DNA of 64,000 nucleotides from Cristatella mucedo. Lineage: Eukaryota > Bryozoa > Phylactolaemata > Cristatellidae. The notes under the pieces are model-generated. The model was not told where the DNA came from. It did no database searches and saw nothing but the letters and a program-made list of their open reading frames with translations. The stretch lies in contig WPIO01000010.1 in the NCBI GenBank assembly GCA_009760855.2, positions 944,501-1,008,500 of the forward strand, read 5' to 3'. The position numbers and the translations under genes were made by a program. Of the stretch, positions 46,721 through 60,430 are shown in pieces (the first letter of the stretch is position 1; the number at the start of each line of letters is the position of its first letter).

Positions 46721-49700
46721 AAACGATTTGGTGCACCCAGGATGGCGCATGCATGATTTGTCGACGCGTTAGGCTGTTCTGAGTGGGCTTGGGTAGGTAT
46801 TCTGATAAGTACGTTTCTCAGACTCGGTACCGAGATTTAAAAACGCAGAGAGACGACATTCAATTAGCCTGAGGAATGAAAAGAAAACTTTTGCCTCGTC
46901 CATCGATATCGAAACGTCTGCCCTGGCTGGCCTGTGCTCTGCCTACTAGCTGCCTCGTTTAGCAATCAGCCAAAAAGCCTCAACGACTAACGCTGCCTGC
47001 CGCTAGCAATGGATGCTCTTAAGATAAACCAAACCGCGGCAAAAACAAAATCAGTGCAATCGGTCTCACAACAAGAGCTTGTTTTTTTGCTGCTGCTCTA
47101 AATCATGTAGGATATACAAATACGCAACGTAGGGTTGAATCGGACAGACTGTAGTTTTGAACCTGCAGGAATTATTGAGCAACGCCAATGAGAAGTTTTG
47201 CCCGAAATCGCAGTCAACGCTGCGACAATGGCTTCCCTTTGCTTGCTTGGAGTCTGACGTACCGCGTCGGGTAGCCGAGCTGCAAGAAAACTAGACGCAG
47301 ATCAGCGCTTCAGCAAGAATAGATATTCAAGTAAGCTTTCGCCACAGAATAAATAAAGACCCTCTTTAGTATTCTTCGGATATCAGGCTATACTACCGTA
47401 TGCCCCTAAATTACTAGATTTGTGCAAATTAACTGAAATCTTAGCAAAAAACTGCTGTGACGATCTGCACGCCAGCCTCATTAATGACCGATTTCGGACC
47501 CATTAGCTAAGCCTCGTCGCTTAAAAGCACTTTTAAATGCCAACGAGCCAGCTAAAGATATTAGCCGAGACAAGTGTTGGCGCTAGTTGCTAATGCTCGA
47601 ATTATGAGCGTACCCAATGCTATTTAACACGTCTGGCAAGAGAGAGTTAAACTCTTACTTGTGGGACCTGAAGGGCAGGCCTTTGCCACTACCACGAGAC
47701 GTACCGAAGGTTGCAGCCCAGGGAATGACACTGTCAGCAGCCGGCACCCGTTAGGTGTGCCCACTGCGGCATTCAGCGAGCCTAATTGCGACAGCCCTCC
47801 TAGCTTGAGAATGACAAACCGGACTTGCATGTCTGCCGAATTTGAAATACCTAGGCAGTTTCACATTCTTGCACAGCTAGTGGTAGTTAACGACGGCCTA
47901 ATTACGCGTACGCGTAAGTCCAAGAACCGGAGAAAGTCGGGGCCGAGAGAGCTCGAGGCATTGAAAGACCAAAGTGCCAATCCACTCACCGACGACGGCG
48001 GCTCTTCAGGCGTCGGACGAGAGTTGCATGCTAATTTGAGTATTCAATAGAACACGACGTACGCAAGTATATCTGCGCTGAGTACTCCAGAGAGCTGGCG
48101 ATATCCGACTCGACGGGATCGAACGAAGACTTCTCTGGAAATCTCAGCGCGCCTACCAACAATCGCTTTCCTTCCGCTAGCTTCCAGTCTGACGCCAAGC
48201 TCTGCGAAACGACCAGGACGCAGATAAATTATTGGTCGGCAAGATACGATGCAGATGCGATTTGTTTTCTCTGCTTCAATTGTCTGTAGCAAAATGGCTA
48301 CCTAAACCTTTCCCTCCGTTTTAATAGCTGGTCTGTTGGACACCGGTTGCGTTCCGCTCATCCTTTAAGTACGCTGTAGAAAGACTCTCTCTTAAGTAAG
48401 ACTCTTAGTTTTGTTAATTACCAGCGGAGATACAACACTATCTCCTTGGAAGTGGTCGCTTGTCAACCATTTGCAAGCATGCGAATTTAGACAGCTCTTA
48501 AAGTAAACCTCGCTGACAGGGTTGCACAAGGGAGTCCTGTACCGACTAAGGCGCGTGGCAGGCGAGCTTGCAGCTAACGAGGCCTGCTCGAACGCGTCGA
48601 TTCCGGCTGGATAAGAGGGCGGCAGGCAGCTCTGACAGGGCGGCGGAGAAGCGGCGAAAATATGAACTCCAGCTAAGATCAAGAGTTGAATATGAAGAGA
48701 CTCTCCTGAGCTGGACCACCAAGGCTGAAGTTTTCAATCCGGCGTAATTTAGGATCACAATTTGAAGCGATACAGAGCAATGCTTTATAGTGGTTACTGC
48801 ATGTGGATATAAATATGTGGTGCGGTTTCTGGCCCACGTAAAAGAAGTTACTGGAAGAAATCCCGTGCAGCAAATGCGACCTTTCTAGATCAACGGATTA
48901 AGGATGGATTAAGCTTACAAAAACTGGAGACCACGAAATCCGAAATAGATGCTGCCTCATCTCGTTGTTCCACCCAATACAAGCTTAGGTCTTTCCATCT
49001 TAAACAACTGAGCTCGGTGTCTGTGTCAGAGCGACGGCTTCTCAGGCGATTTATGTTTCAGCAGCATCTTACAAGCCAGCAGTACAACCTGCTTCTAAAG
49101 TATACCAGGATACTTACTTCCTGTAGCTGCTCGTGGAGTTTTTTCTGTGAAGCAAAAATTTATGTAACTGCCTCACGATGACTGCCGCTGGGTGCCATCA
49201 GATCATAGGTTTTCACAGCAGTCCAGGCAATGCTCGGAACAAGCGCTAGAAATTTAAAAGTCAAACGAAACGATTCTAATTCCAGCTCCGCTAGCGGAAA
49301 TGATGCCGGAAATAAAGCTCCGTGGATATTTCCCAACCAGCAAGTTGCCCTTTAATAAGATCCTTCACAAATTCCAAGACTCTGAAGAGCAATTGATAAA
49401 TTAGAAGCGTGTAGCTAGCGTTGTATTACAAAAGATTTTTAAGTATTAACAATGTCAGCATGGAAAATCGGCTTGCCTAGGTGTTCGCAACCAAATCGAT
49501 ATGCGCCGTAGACATAGTCCTGTTTCTCGCGATTGCTCACCGAGCAGATTGCCTCGTAGCCATATTAACATTCAATGACAAAGCTACTGCAGCATATTGA
49601 TACTACACGACTACCGTTTCAATTGTTCTTTGTGTTTCGAGGAAATCGCTTGTCTCACGCCTAAGCTGGACGAAGCCGAAAGTCAAATTCAAGTAAAAGA

Positions 49701-50389
49701 TGGCGCATGTTTCCTTTAGTCAATGCATTAACGGATAGCTTCTACTTCGTTAGTTATGTGACATTATCTTCCAATTGAAATTTTCAAGTCAGTGGCAGAG
49801 ATGCTAATATGCACCACGAGCTACCTCAAAGGCCACAAATGTCTGCGGACGACGAAACTTTTAATCAACGATCAGAGCGGCCTACAATTGAGTCTTACAT
49901 TTGTAAAGCTTCGTAGGCTCTGTGGGGATTCGGCATGTCTCTAGATTTTATTGCCGCCTATTTTTAAAATGTTCGTGCTTGTAGCCATTCCTATAGGCAG
50001 CCGTGTTAAGCAACTATAAATAGTTCTTTGCTGGATGCATGCACTACCACAAAGAAGTGAGCTTATTAAATCTGAGGAGCTAGGCATTTATTTCATTCGA
50101 TGCCACATTCTGCTTGGGATGGTGGTTGAATGAAATATGCAGCTGTTCTTTCGAAGCGCTCCGCTTATGCCTATGAGAGCTTCACTACTCGTTTTCATTG
50201 ATCGAAGGCACGTATCATTGGGTCAGGGTTCATTACTCTTGCAGGTAACTTAGTAGTGAGCAACCAGCTGTCGAATGTTGCCCTCTCCGATGTAGCACAA
50301 CCCAATAACTTCTCTTTCTCTATTGGCCGATCCTATAAATTCTTTGCTGACCGTTTAGGTGGCTGGTCTCCTAAATTCTCATCCTCAGT
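46721..50389. other. Non-repetitive stretch, no gene recognised
   Basis: Only short open frames without motifs or convincing splice context, e.g. 129 codons at 47661-48050 on the plus strand. Could be intron or intergenic DNA. Confidence 0.4.
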
Positions 50390-50547
50390 ACCGTGGGTCT
50401 TAGCCCAAATGGTAAGATCTTCGCTCTTGGCGATCCAGTTCGTGGATTCTATTCCTGCAGCTGGCGAATCTGTATCGCCTACTGCAAGCAGTGTTGACAA
50501 ACGTTAAGGCTCTTCTGCTGTTATATAAATTGGCTGTTAAATCAAAC
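50390..50547 (+). mobile_element. SINE-A copy, diverged
   Basis: aaatggtaaga head, B-box-like agttcgtggattctattcctgc, body actgcaagcagtg, and the family end aaggctcttctgctgttatataaattggctgttaaatca. Confidence 0.65.
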
Positions 50548-51383
50548 AACTAATGATCGGCATGTATCCACGAGCCTGCAAAAGGACTTTCGTGGAACAC
50601 TGAAATCCCACTGTCACCTGTTACTTACTGAAATTCTTGAAATAGGAGCACACACGTATCAAACTCTTATCGTAGAATGCAGTCATAATCATGAAAAATT
50701 ATGACTTACCCCAAAATGATTAGGCTTGGATAATTTTGTTGACAGGCAATTTTAGAAATACTGTCAGGTGTGACAATTTAGAAATGATTGCCTTAGCTTT
50801 AGGAGCAGCCGAAGCTGTGGCTGTAGGTACTTGTTCAACTTTCTTGCCTTTGTTTGGATCTCATCGAAGTGTTGGTTATCGCTGTAGTGAGTCGCTTGGG
50901 CTTATTTCTCGAGTTTACGAAAGCATTTCTCTGGCTGTTTACAGTGCTTCAGATAGCCCTGATTCTCTTCCTCCCATGTGAAGGCATCCGGCTAAGCTCA
51001 AAAGTCAAAATCTGGCTTATGTAGTGTGCCAGAGAATTTGGGTAGCTCAGTGTCTAGAATTTGGTATAGGTGGCTCTTCGATTTCCATGCACACATTTCA
51101 CCGACTTGTTTCGGTCACATATTCAAGCAGAGCCAGGATTAAGCTACAGACAGGGCTGGGCATCAACTTACCCATTACAACGCAATCATCAGCAGGTTCA
51201 ATCAAATTGTGGATGGCAGTAGACTCTATATACTCTTTTAGGTATGTTCACTAATCTTAAGCACTTTTCTCGGGTAACAAAACGGTTGGTATGTAGATTT
51301 TTCATCGGTTTTAAAGAAGGCTATCTTTTCTTAACAATAATATAGTGGTATATTGAATTAAAAGAAAGTTTTTCAGGGTCATA
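50548..51383. other. No gene or repeat recognised
   Basis: Short open frames only (e.g. 50736-50981 plus, 81 codons, Ala/Ser-rich). One could be an exon, but nothing supports it. Confidence 0.35.
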
Positions 51384-51459
51384 TAAATATATATATACAT
51401 AGATGTATATACGTATACATATAAATAATATGTATATGTTCACACACTTACACAAAACT

Positions 51460-51508
<49 letters not shown>

Positions 51509-51596
51509 CATATAATACACACACACACATATATTTTTAGTGCGTTCGATATTTATATATATATGTATACATATATATATATATATATATATATTG
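51384..51596. repeat. Compound AT/CA microsatellite
   Basis: Alternating TA runs with acacacac blocks. It produces false Tyr-Ile frames on both strands. Confidence 0.92.
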
Positions 51597-52876
51597 AACA
51601 TACTGCAAATATTAAGGCCAAGAAAATTGGAACAGGGAAAAAGGAACAGGGCCAAACATTTTCCGATTCTCGGCATGATCCGACTCTACCAACGTATTTA
51701 GAGAGCAATGCTAGAGAAAAAATTCCATGGCTTCTCATTTTGCCAGTGCTTGTAATATCGAATGCTAATTGGTCTGCAAAGATCCTCGGGACATTCTGCC
51801 TGTAAGCGATAAATAGGTCCAGGCATTTGCGTTCTGGACAAATAGGTCCTCCCGTCTAGGTTCCGAGATAATTACGTCCTTGAAAAAAATTGGAAGTGAA
51901 CTTAAGTCCCTAAAAGAGATTTATTTTTAAACTTATTTAGGTTCAACACATTACCAATATAACGAAATTAAATACCATCATATTTTCATCATTATTGTAA
52001 TAATAATTTTGTAAGTATTTCTATAATTAGTCCATAAATATAATTATTTCCATATCTACCATATTATTATTATATGCATTTATCGATCATTAATGCCATT
52101 ATTAATTGGTAATTCTAATTTTTTCAGAAGGTTTTGAGAATAATCTCGAAGAGAATAAATTATTTCACGATCTGCATACGTTCTGATAATGTTCAAAATA
52201 CGATAATCTGCTTGTTGATATTTCTTCATTTTTCTTATGTCGGTGCACCTGCCACATACTGTACACACCGTAAATATCGGCTTTTCTGAGTTTTTCTCCA
52301 CCTATCGGCGAAACAAAAAATCAATTAGTGTTTCACGTCGAATTATTCCTATTGATGACGTCGATGTGAAGCTGCTGCATATTTTTGTTCAATCTTGACC
52401 GTTAAGAAACCGTTCGTAAACATACCGGGGAGCTAGGAACACAATTTTTCTAGACTATCGAAGAATGGCTGCACACGAAATATCTGATTTATGCTATTAG
52501 GTTACAATTCAGTTTGGTTCTTAAGGATCTAAATTGCCTTGGCCAACTTGCAGCAGTCTACATATTTCAGCCAATGTCCCATAAAGTGACACACTAGGAA
52601 GTGATTGTCAAAATCAAAGAAAGCCTAAAATTTTACCTACTTCTTAAGGCTGAATGGCTTCAATACTCAAGTTAATTACAAGTTTTGCCATTATAGGTGT
52701 TGATTTAAAACTAGCTTAAAAACTCTATTGATATCCTGGTTGCACAGCTACATTCTAGCTATCAATTAGCATATTGGTGGTTAATGTATTGTCGCTCTTA
52801 CCTGATAAAGAAAATTCATCCATCAAGACATTTATGTATGAAGCTTAGAAGTGTGGTTTGTGCTATAAACAACCCA
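51597..52876. other. AT-rich stretch, no gene recognised
   Basis: Contains taggtccaggc/taggtcctccc-like short direct repeats near 51815-51860 and a 73-codon minus-strand frame (52080-52301) that I cannot assign. Confidence 0.35.
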
Positions 52877-53015
52877 ATTCATTTGTAGAGCGCCCAAAGA
52901 GAACTAAATCTCTATTCAGGCGCTTCACATATGCCCCAGGGCTCGAGCCCACGACCTCAGCCAGACCTATATCGGGGCGAGCACCTTAACCACTGGACCA
53001 AACCAGCTCAAGTGA
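52877..53015 (-). mobile_element. SINE-B copy, well preserved
   Basis: On the minus strand: tggtccagtggttaaggtgc (A-box region), then a B-box-like gtgggctcgagccctgg, then tgaagcgcctgaatagagat, and the end ttagttctctttgggcgctctacaaat. The tail resembles the LINE 3' tail in the spacer. Confidence 0.75.
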
Positions 53016-54323
53016 GATGAAGATCATTACCAACGTTTCATAGTTGAGTTCGGTTACCCGGAGCTAAATGCCTGCTAGTCCAAATAGTCAGAAAAAGCTC
53101 GAACGACTTGAGGTAGTGAAATCCAAAAGTTATAATGCACATCCCTTCTGGGTGCAAAGTTTAGTGCCTGTTTACACGGATCTCCTAAGCACTCAGTTGG
53201 TTAAAGTCAAGTAGGTAAGTGCCTTGGTAATATGTGTAAGTATGATTATATACTGTACGTAGAATATCTATTTATTAAATTATATATTTTCAAGTATGTA
53301 TTTATATTATATACTTATTATTTGTATACGCATATATTTCCAAAGCACCTATCGTTACTTTACAAGTGCCGTCGTCAGAAAACATAAAACGGAGGCTTAG
53401 CATCTGCGAGGACTTAGCTGATCAGTGCAGGAGTAAGAAGAGGAGATGTGCACTATTTGAAATGGATGTGGAAACTCCATTGCTTTTGCATCGGTTTTGT
53501 ATCAGTTTTCGGCGTAAAAGCCTGCTAAAACTGTTATGTGTAGCCGAAGTAGGTAGCGCCGACATATAGCCGAAATATCCAAGGTTATTGTCCCAAGGAT
53601 TAGTAGGGGACTGTAATTGGTAGCTAGCCAAGCCCGTCTATACCAAGAGTCAGGGTGATGTATACTCCGATATTCCCCTAGGCATACCCACCAAAGTTTG
53701 GCATTTACCGGCGAAACGTGGTGTCCCACGAGCCTCTTCATGGGATATTTCTTGGTGGCCAATCACTAGAGCACAGATGTATTCGTCAACCTCTGAAGCT
53801 TGCCTTTCACATAGGCTTCTGCTAGGTTTTGGCACTGATTCTGCGAAGAATATGCATGTTAGACAGGCAGCGTCGTCCAGATGAGCCCAGCTGATCAGGC
53901 TGCTGGCTAGGCAGAGGTGAGGACCAGGCAGTTGTGCAGTTCGTTGACCAAACAAAACTCAGCTTTATGCCCCGTTCTGCAACATACTGGACGACCAACA
54001 GAAGCCTTCTTTTTTGCATAAGGATTTAGCTGTGTACATTTTCTTGTCTTTGTATACATGTACCCCCCCAGATTGTGTTAGCATATCTGAGACTCATTAA
54101 ATGCTGCATTTGACCCAAGGTAGGATGTTTATTGCAACCGACGAACAATTTGGTAGTCGGTAACATGACAACCAGTTGTAAAACCCTTGGAGGCAGATTG
54201 CAGGTTTTCTTCGGTTCTCAGATTCTGTGTCTACTTATCTATCGGCCAGGGCTGCAAAATTAATGAAGCATATACAGTCACACATCAAGGTAAGAAGGCA
54301 TACGCACAGGGAGAAAGTGCATG
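53016..54323. other. No gene recognised
   Basis: Overlapping short minus-strand frames (53422-54019) have no motif. The rest is AT-rich. Confidence 0.35.
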
Positions 54324-54591
54324 TGTTGTATTGCTGTGATTCCGGTGGCAGCAGCACTAGTGGAGTCTCAGGGAGACACAGCATGGACTCGAGTTAAAAG
54401 AGACTCCTTTATTCCCCCCAGCAGGTACAAGTACAGCATACGAGCTGGGAGTGAATCTGTGATGGGCCACATGCTTACATCAAAGGATGCACCCAGTCAA
54501 TTGCTCAACCACCTGCTGCAGAAGGGGCATACATTAGTGGCCAATGTTGCTTAACTAATTGCAATAGCAGAAGCAGCAAGCCAACACAACA
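54324..54591 (+). mobile_element. TGTTG...CAACA element, possible solo LTR (copy 2)
   Basis: Second member of the family described at 21354-21642, about 20 bases shorter, with a clearly aligned order of shared blocks. It lies outside the inverted repeat. Confidence 0.45.
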
Positions 54592-55030
54592 CGTGTGCTG
54601 AAACAGGCTGCATATACCTCATAAGAAACAAATTCGCTCCTACCACGTGATTGTGTTTTGAAAATGTTACCGAATGCAATCGTTGAAAAAGAAGACGATG
54701 TCATTAGTGGCATTGAAAAGTGGGAACAATAAGTTTCAATGTTTAGAACAAGGTGGAGCCGTAGGGGTTGATGGAATTATGATGAAACTCTCAATTCTGT
54801 CTACTGCTGTGGTGTCTGCTTACCTCGCCACATGCTTCTCAGCTTGGCAAGCATTTTCAAACACGTAGTGAGTGAAGGTCATCTGCTGTAGAGCTGAAAG
54901 CAGAAACACTTTGCCGTGAGGATCAATAATATATGGACTGAATTACCTATGAATGCTGTCAATAACCATTTCACCAAGATGCAGGAGCAATAGAGGATCT
55001 TATGCAAAATAACTAAAACTTCTATTGCTG

Positions 55031-55076
<46 letters not shown>

Positions 55077-55838
55077 ACTACTACTACTACTACTGTACAA
55101 CTACTGCTGCCAGGCACCAACTAAAACATAGTGGACCACACTTGCTATAGGCTTTCGGTAGAGCCTAAAGTCGAAGCACGGTAGTTACTGCAGTTGATCT
55201 TATTCTCTGCGTTGCAGACCTTTGTACTAGTGCAGAGTATTCCAAGTAATTGGACATGGAAACCAAGTGTGATTTAGTAAGTGCTAATCAAGATGAATCT
55301 GAGATCTTGCGAGATTTCACTGCCAAAGAACCTTTTTTTTTGCACCTGCATAGAAAAAAGCTGTTAGGTTAACCGATTTTATAATAGCAGTTAACAGTAA
55401 GGATTCAAGTTCATCATGAAGCAAATAAATACACCTGCCAGTTTTCATCAGATTCATTTTGCATTTGAGTTCTAGCTTGAATATAAAAAGCTGTATTGAC
55501 TTCAACTCATGCAGCACAGTCTGCACCATCCACAGAGTACAGATGCCTGTAATTAGAAGACCTAGTGGCTCGACCAAGACTTAAGCTATGCCAGTATATT
55601 TTCTATTTTTTCCTCAAAAAGACGATAGCCTCTGCCCGGTGCCAGCACTGGCCTGGAGGCCGCCTATATCAGGTTGTGTATATGGCTGATCTGAATTAAT
55701 CGCAGGCGACAGTGCACATCTAAAGCTTATTAACATGCAAAACTTTGCAGTGCTTTAAAATCTCAAAAAGTAGAGTAGGCCATCTCTTTAAAATAGTAGC
55801 TAAAGAGCTTTTATGGGTCACAGGTTGTCGGCATACAT
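54592..55838. other. No gene recognised; includes a trinucleotide repeat
   Basis: Only short frames, plus the (CTG)n/(CTA)n block at 55035-55096. Confidence 0.4.
55035..55096. repeat. (CTG)n/(CTA)n trinucleotide repeat
   Basis: About 14 CTG units followed by CTA units. It reads as poly-Ser on the minus strand and is not part of any gene I can support. Confidence 0.92.
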
Positions 55839-56110
55839 ATTCAGTGGAAGTTTCAAGATTGCATCTGTAACTCTGCAAAGCCACAAATACTAAGTAGTTG
55901 CTTTGCTGGAGAGTTGTCCTAGGTGCAATACAAGCATAAACGACTTGTGGTCAGCCTATGGTAGCCAAAATACTTAATCTCACGGAACAAAGAGAGAGAG
56001 TCAGAGCATAGCTGAGTCAGAAGGGCAGCCGAAGAAGTGAGTAGTATTGCAGTATCAGCTCAGGATGACTGGAAATGGTGTACTATAGTTGCAGCAGGAA
56101 AAGAGAGGTT
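55839..56110 (-). mobile_element. Old LINE 3'-region remnant
   Basis: Shares blocks with 57765-58385: catctgtaactctgcaaagccacaaatact, agcatagctgagtcagaagg, gaagtgagtagtattgcagta and cagctcaggatgac. No open reading frame. Confidence 0.45.
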
Positions 56111-57611
56111 GCTTGTAAAAGAGGCTACCATCGTTTATTGATCTGTTTTAGAAAGGGTTGTAATATTTTCTGCAAGTAGTTCAAGAGCACTACCTGGTAA
56201 TAACTTGTGAGAGCCAGAGAGTGGCTAAGTAGGTGTTTTTTAAATGTGCTTTGCTGATGATGACTGTGTCTTCACCGTGAGTTATTTTAAGCAAGCTAAC
56301 AATGTCAATAAATCGAAGCTATTTCAATGCCCGAAGAATACCCACAATAGTTGAACTGCACACATGAAACCACAGGCATTGAGCTAATCAGCTGTTGCAA
56401 GTAAATTGGGCTTTGTTGGCTGAAAATAAACCTCCTTTTGGCTGAAAATAAACCTCTCAGGTAGCTAAGTCGTAAGGCTAGAGAAATTAGCCTAGTTGAG
56501 TCCATCTAGGGTGACTCGTGGCCGTTTGGAGTTTATTAGCTTAGCCTCATGCAAAGATTCTTAAGGAAGTGGTTGCATTTCAGGCAGTGTGAACAGGCCA
56601 TAGGGACAGCCAATATGGCTTTGTTTGTTCATAGAGCCAACTCACATCCTTGAATAGCAACAGTGCCCATAACAGGCTGCTAAATATGGTCACGGCGTCT
56701 CCTTGTATTTAAATTATATAATTACACCTTGATATATATTTTTAGCTTAGGGTTTAGGATTTTTAGTGTAGTGCTTAGTGGTGATAAGTTTTTGGGTTAT
56801 GCTGTAGGGTCTAGTGGTTAGATTTGGTATTTTTCAGGCTCTGATGTTTTGAGTTTAGCGTTTAGAGTCAAGGTTTAAGGGAGGTAGTCTAAGCAGAAAA
56901 TATTTACATCTCAATCGTTTTTACATGACGTAAATGTAAGCAGATGCTGGCAATCGTGCTTAGCAGCCTGCTATGGGCCCCTTGCCTATAGCAGAAAGCA
57001 AGCTGGCTCTAGAAACAAAAGATGCCGTATTAGCTAAGAGCAATTGAAAGCGCAAATAAGTGCTCTTGGAATGACAGTAGCTTCGAAAGTACCAGCCCGG
57101 AGAAGCCAACATCCTAAGCAGATGCAACATAACTGTACTTTGACATTCGAGATGCTGAATATTGGGTGAGCAATTATAGTAGACCCCACTTTTTCTTATC
57201 GCGTTCATTTGCTTTGAAAACATGTTTGCCACTTATATTTTAGTATAGCAAATTGGTATCTGAAAAGCTCACGTGTAAGTTCTAGAATCGCTTGTTCACA
57301 TGAGCTAATGGTCAAGGATCGAAGCTACAATGCATTTGACTCATTCCGACGCATGTGCTTCACTCCGATGAGAAATCTTTGCTAGTAAAGGTTTGAAACG
57401 ATCTCATCTTTATTTTTCCGCTTATTACCTGATAATTACCAAACAATCATGCGATGAGAAATTTTAGTCGCGTCTCTCAAATAGTCAGGAGATAATGTAG
57501 TGTTGTCTTATTATTAGCCTGATTGAAGAAATGATAAGAGCATAATGATATTTTTACTTCCTGGTTTGTGCTTCTTGAAATAGCAGCTATACTGAAGGTT
57601 TGAAAAGCCGT
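56111..57611. other. No gene recognised; includes telomere-like DNA
   Basis: Short frames only. A G/T-rich part at about 56744-56885 holds degenerate TTAGGG-type repeats (gcttagggtttaggattttt, gtagggtctagtggttag). A duplicated cctyttggctgaaaataaacctc lies near 56420. Confidence 0.4.
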
Positions 57612-57760
57612 AGTTTGGTCGAGGGTTCAAGGTGCTCGCCTATAGCAACCAGTCTCAAGGTAAGTGAATGTCACGACCATGGTCGAGGCTCGAGCCCTGA
57701 AGCATATGTAAAGCGGCTGGGTAGAGATTAAGTTCTCTTAGGGTGATCTAAAAATTAAGT
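57612..57760 (+). mobile_element. SINE-B copy
   Basis: gttcaaggtgctcgcc head, B-box-like gaggctcgagccctgaa, then aaagcggctgggtagagatt and aagttctcttagggtgat. Confidence 0.65.
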
Positions 57761-57764
57761 ATGT

Positions 57765-58385
57765 AATGTAATGTATCTCAGTCTGTAATGCCACAAAGCC
57801 ATAAATACTATTTGGGTGTTACACAGGACAGTTTTGTACAGCTCACTCACAGCCTAAGTGGATTTCGGTAAGCATTCGGTAGCCAACAGACTTCTTCTCA
57901 CCCAACAAAGTCAAAGTGGGAAGCATAGCAGAGTCAGGAGAGCAGTTGAGGTAGTGAGTAGCTTAACAGTAGCAGCTCAGGACCGCTGAAAAGGATGAGC
58001 TATAGTCGGCAGTAGGAGAGTAGTTGTCGTTGCTTAAGAATTGTGGAAGCGAGTTCCACATTTAAGGACCTGCATAGCTGAAGCTTCCATCGTCAATGGT
58101 ATTTAAGTGGAGGAATGGAACAGCTAATTTATTGTCCATAAAGGACCTGAGGGGACAAAGAGGCTGAAACTGGTGCAGCAGTTCAGCTAGATATGGAGGC
58201 GCCAAGCCGTTGAAGGCCTTGTAGGTCAGCATAAGAACTCTGCTCTGTAGCTGTTGATCAACCGGCAGCCATCCTAGCTTTTTTAACACAGAAGACATGT
58301 GGTCAAACCTCTGGGGTTTCCAAAATAGCCTGGCAGCCAGATTCATTTCCATTTGCAGTTGTCTACGTTCTTTTTTGGTAGCCCA
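57765..58385 (-). mobile_element. L2/CR1-like LINE fragment with reverse transcriptase C-terminus
   Basis: The minus-strand frame at 58062-58352 encodes LGWLPVDQQLQSRVLMLTYK followed by AFNGLAPPYLAELL, the usual segment after the thumb of CR1/L2-type reverse transcriptases. A 3' region ending in a gatacattacattacatac tail follows. Lacks the catalytic part. Confidence 0.78.
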
Positions 58386-58685
58386 GCCAAAAGAGAATTA
58401 AAAACAGTAAGCCGTCACGGAACTAAGAAGCTACTTAAATTTCTTGCACTGGAAAAGCAAAAACAGAATAGCTATGCCCTTTAAGGAAAATGAAGCTTAG
58501 AAATTAAAAATTGAGTTTTTGCCACTCGTTCCAGCCCGAGCCTGTATAAAAGTAAATGGAGAAGTACAAATATATTTAAGCTTAATCAAATCAAGCTATC
58601 AATTTATCAGTCAATCAGCATATCTCTCTTAACTCACGCATTTATATTTTGTCAATCCTTGCATCTAGCTGCGCAAAAATCAAAA
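58386..58685. other. No feature recognised
   Basis: AT-rich spacer before the microsatellite. Confidence 0.4.
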
Positions 58686-58694
58686 TTCAGTTTT

Positions 58695-58875
<181 letters not shown>

Positions 58876-60119
58876 TATTTCATCTCCTGCATTTAAAGTA
58901 GAAATCGAAGTGCACATGATACCGAGCTGATTCTTGCAAAACTTGAAACATTGCTTCTAAAACATTCAAATATCAAAAGACAAGAGTGTCTCAAGCAAAG
59001 GCCAAAGTAATTCAGTACAGTTGGCCTCTAGAGGAGAAAGAGCAGAACAGGTAGAGGCTTTGCAGTGAAATGACATTGACCAAGAATCCAAAACCATCCC
59101 GAATAAAAGCAATCTTCAGTTTCAGCAAAAGTTACAAGCATTCACCATAACATGTGGAGATTGAAAAGCAGCCAGATCTAGATTGCCCATGAATTGTCAG
59201 GCTGCTATTGTTACATGCTAGCAGATCCGATGGCCATAGCTTCTGTTTTAAAATTTTTGTAATCACGCATTGCTTATAATTCTGAGGTACTCCAGTACTT
59301 GATATGAAACCATTATTATTTTTCACAGTATGTTTTTTTAAACGCTGGAAAATGTTACCGCCGACTGAATTAATAGCTTTCAAGATATAGCCACAGTAAT
59401 GCATCACTTACAGTCTCATATGACTCATGTCACAATAAAACTAACGAGAATATGCAAACTTTAGCATACATATCAAGTGATTGCAATGGCATGGTGAGAA
59501 ACCGTTAATATTTTGAAAAAGTCAATGCTATTTATACAAAATTTGACTAGCATGGTTCGAGTTAAAGACCTTGCACATCTTAAGTTGGGCAAACAGATTT
59601 TATTTTAGCTTTAAAGCCATAACTCAGATACAGAAAGGTAGCACTAACATTGGGCCATACTTATAATATCTGTCAGAGTTTTACTGCCAATTTTTATTAG
59701 AAACATTTTATAAATTAAGAATAGTATCTTTAATCATCTTAAACATGGTCTATCTTGCATATGTGCTCAAGAAGCAAACTCTTAGCACGATTTCCAAAAG
59801 TAGGTAAGAGTGACAAGCCTTGAAACTCAGCTCACATTCAGAACTCTCTGTTTTTCATGCTCAAAATAATTTAAGCTGACATGTAGCTTATCTGATCCAG
59901 AAAATACACTTGTTCCCGATTCAGAGTTGACATTGGATAGAGCCCAGACGAGTGTTACGAGTGTTATAAAAATAGTTATACGTAACTATTTGTAAGTTTG
60001 TGTTGCTTTCATAAATCAAGTTTCTCACCAATTGAAGTAGATCACAGGCTGCAACGTTCGTTCCCACTTTTGAATGCTAGTGTACATGCAGACATATGCA
60101 AACCAAGAATACTAATCAC
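58876..60119. other. No gene or repeat recognised
   Basis: AT-rich; the longest frame is 91 codons (59132-59407, minus) and has no motif. Confidence 0.35.
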
Positions 60120-60430
60120 AATAACAATAATAATTTGAATAACGCCCTCAGAGAACTGAATACTCTAGGCTTTATAGATGCTGCAAATAAAGTATAATAA
60201 TAATAATAATATTAATAATAATACACTTGATAAAGCACCCTCAGAGAATTCAGTCTTTTTCTAGGCACTCTACATTGATTTGCTGCTAAGGTAAATGCGA
60301 TTGAATGGTGAGTAATATCATGCTTGATAAAAAACATGAATAACGTAGTTAGGGGTGAAATGCACAGGGTCAGCATGCAAGTGTGGTTAGTGGCAGCATG
60401 CACAGTGTCAGTGTGCATTAGCACAGTACG
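60120..60430 (-). mobile_element. 3' UTR and tail of the spacer-type LINE
   Basis: On the minus strand it aligns with 20950-21165 of the spacer: gacactg(t)gcatgctgccactaaccac, tgcatgctgaccctgtgcat, then gtgcctagaaaaagactgaa, ttctctgagggtgct and ATT repeats. A second short tail lies at 60140-60195. No reverse transcriptase part. Confidence 0.72.

Noticed and set aside
52080-52301. 73-codon minus-strand frame with two Cys pairs (CTVCGRC)
   Set aside because: Short, in AT-rich DNA, no family recognised and no clear splice sites. Not enough to call a gene.
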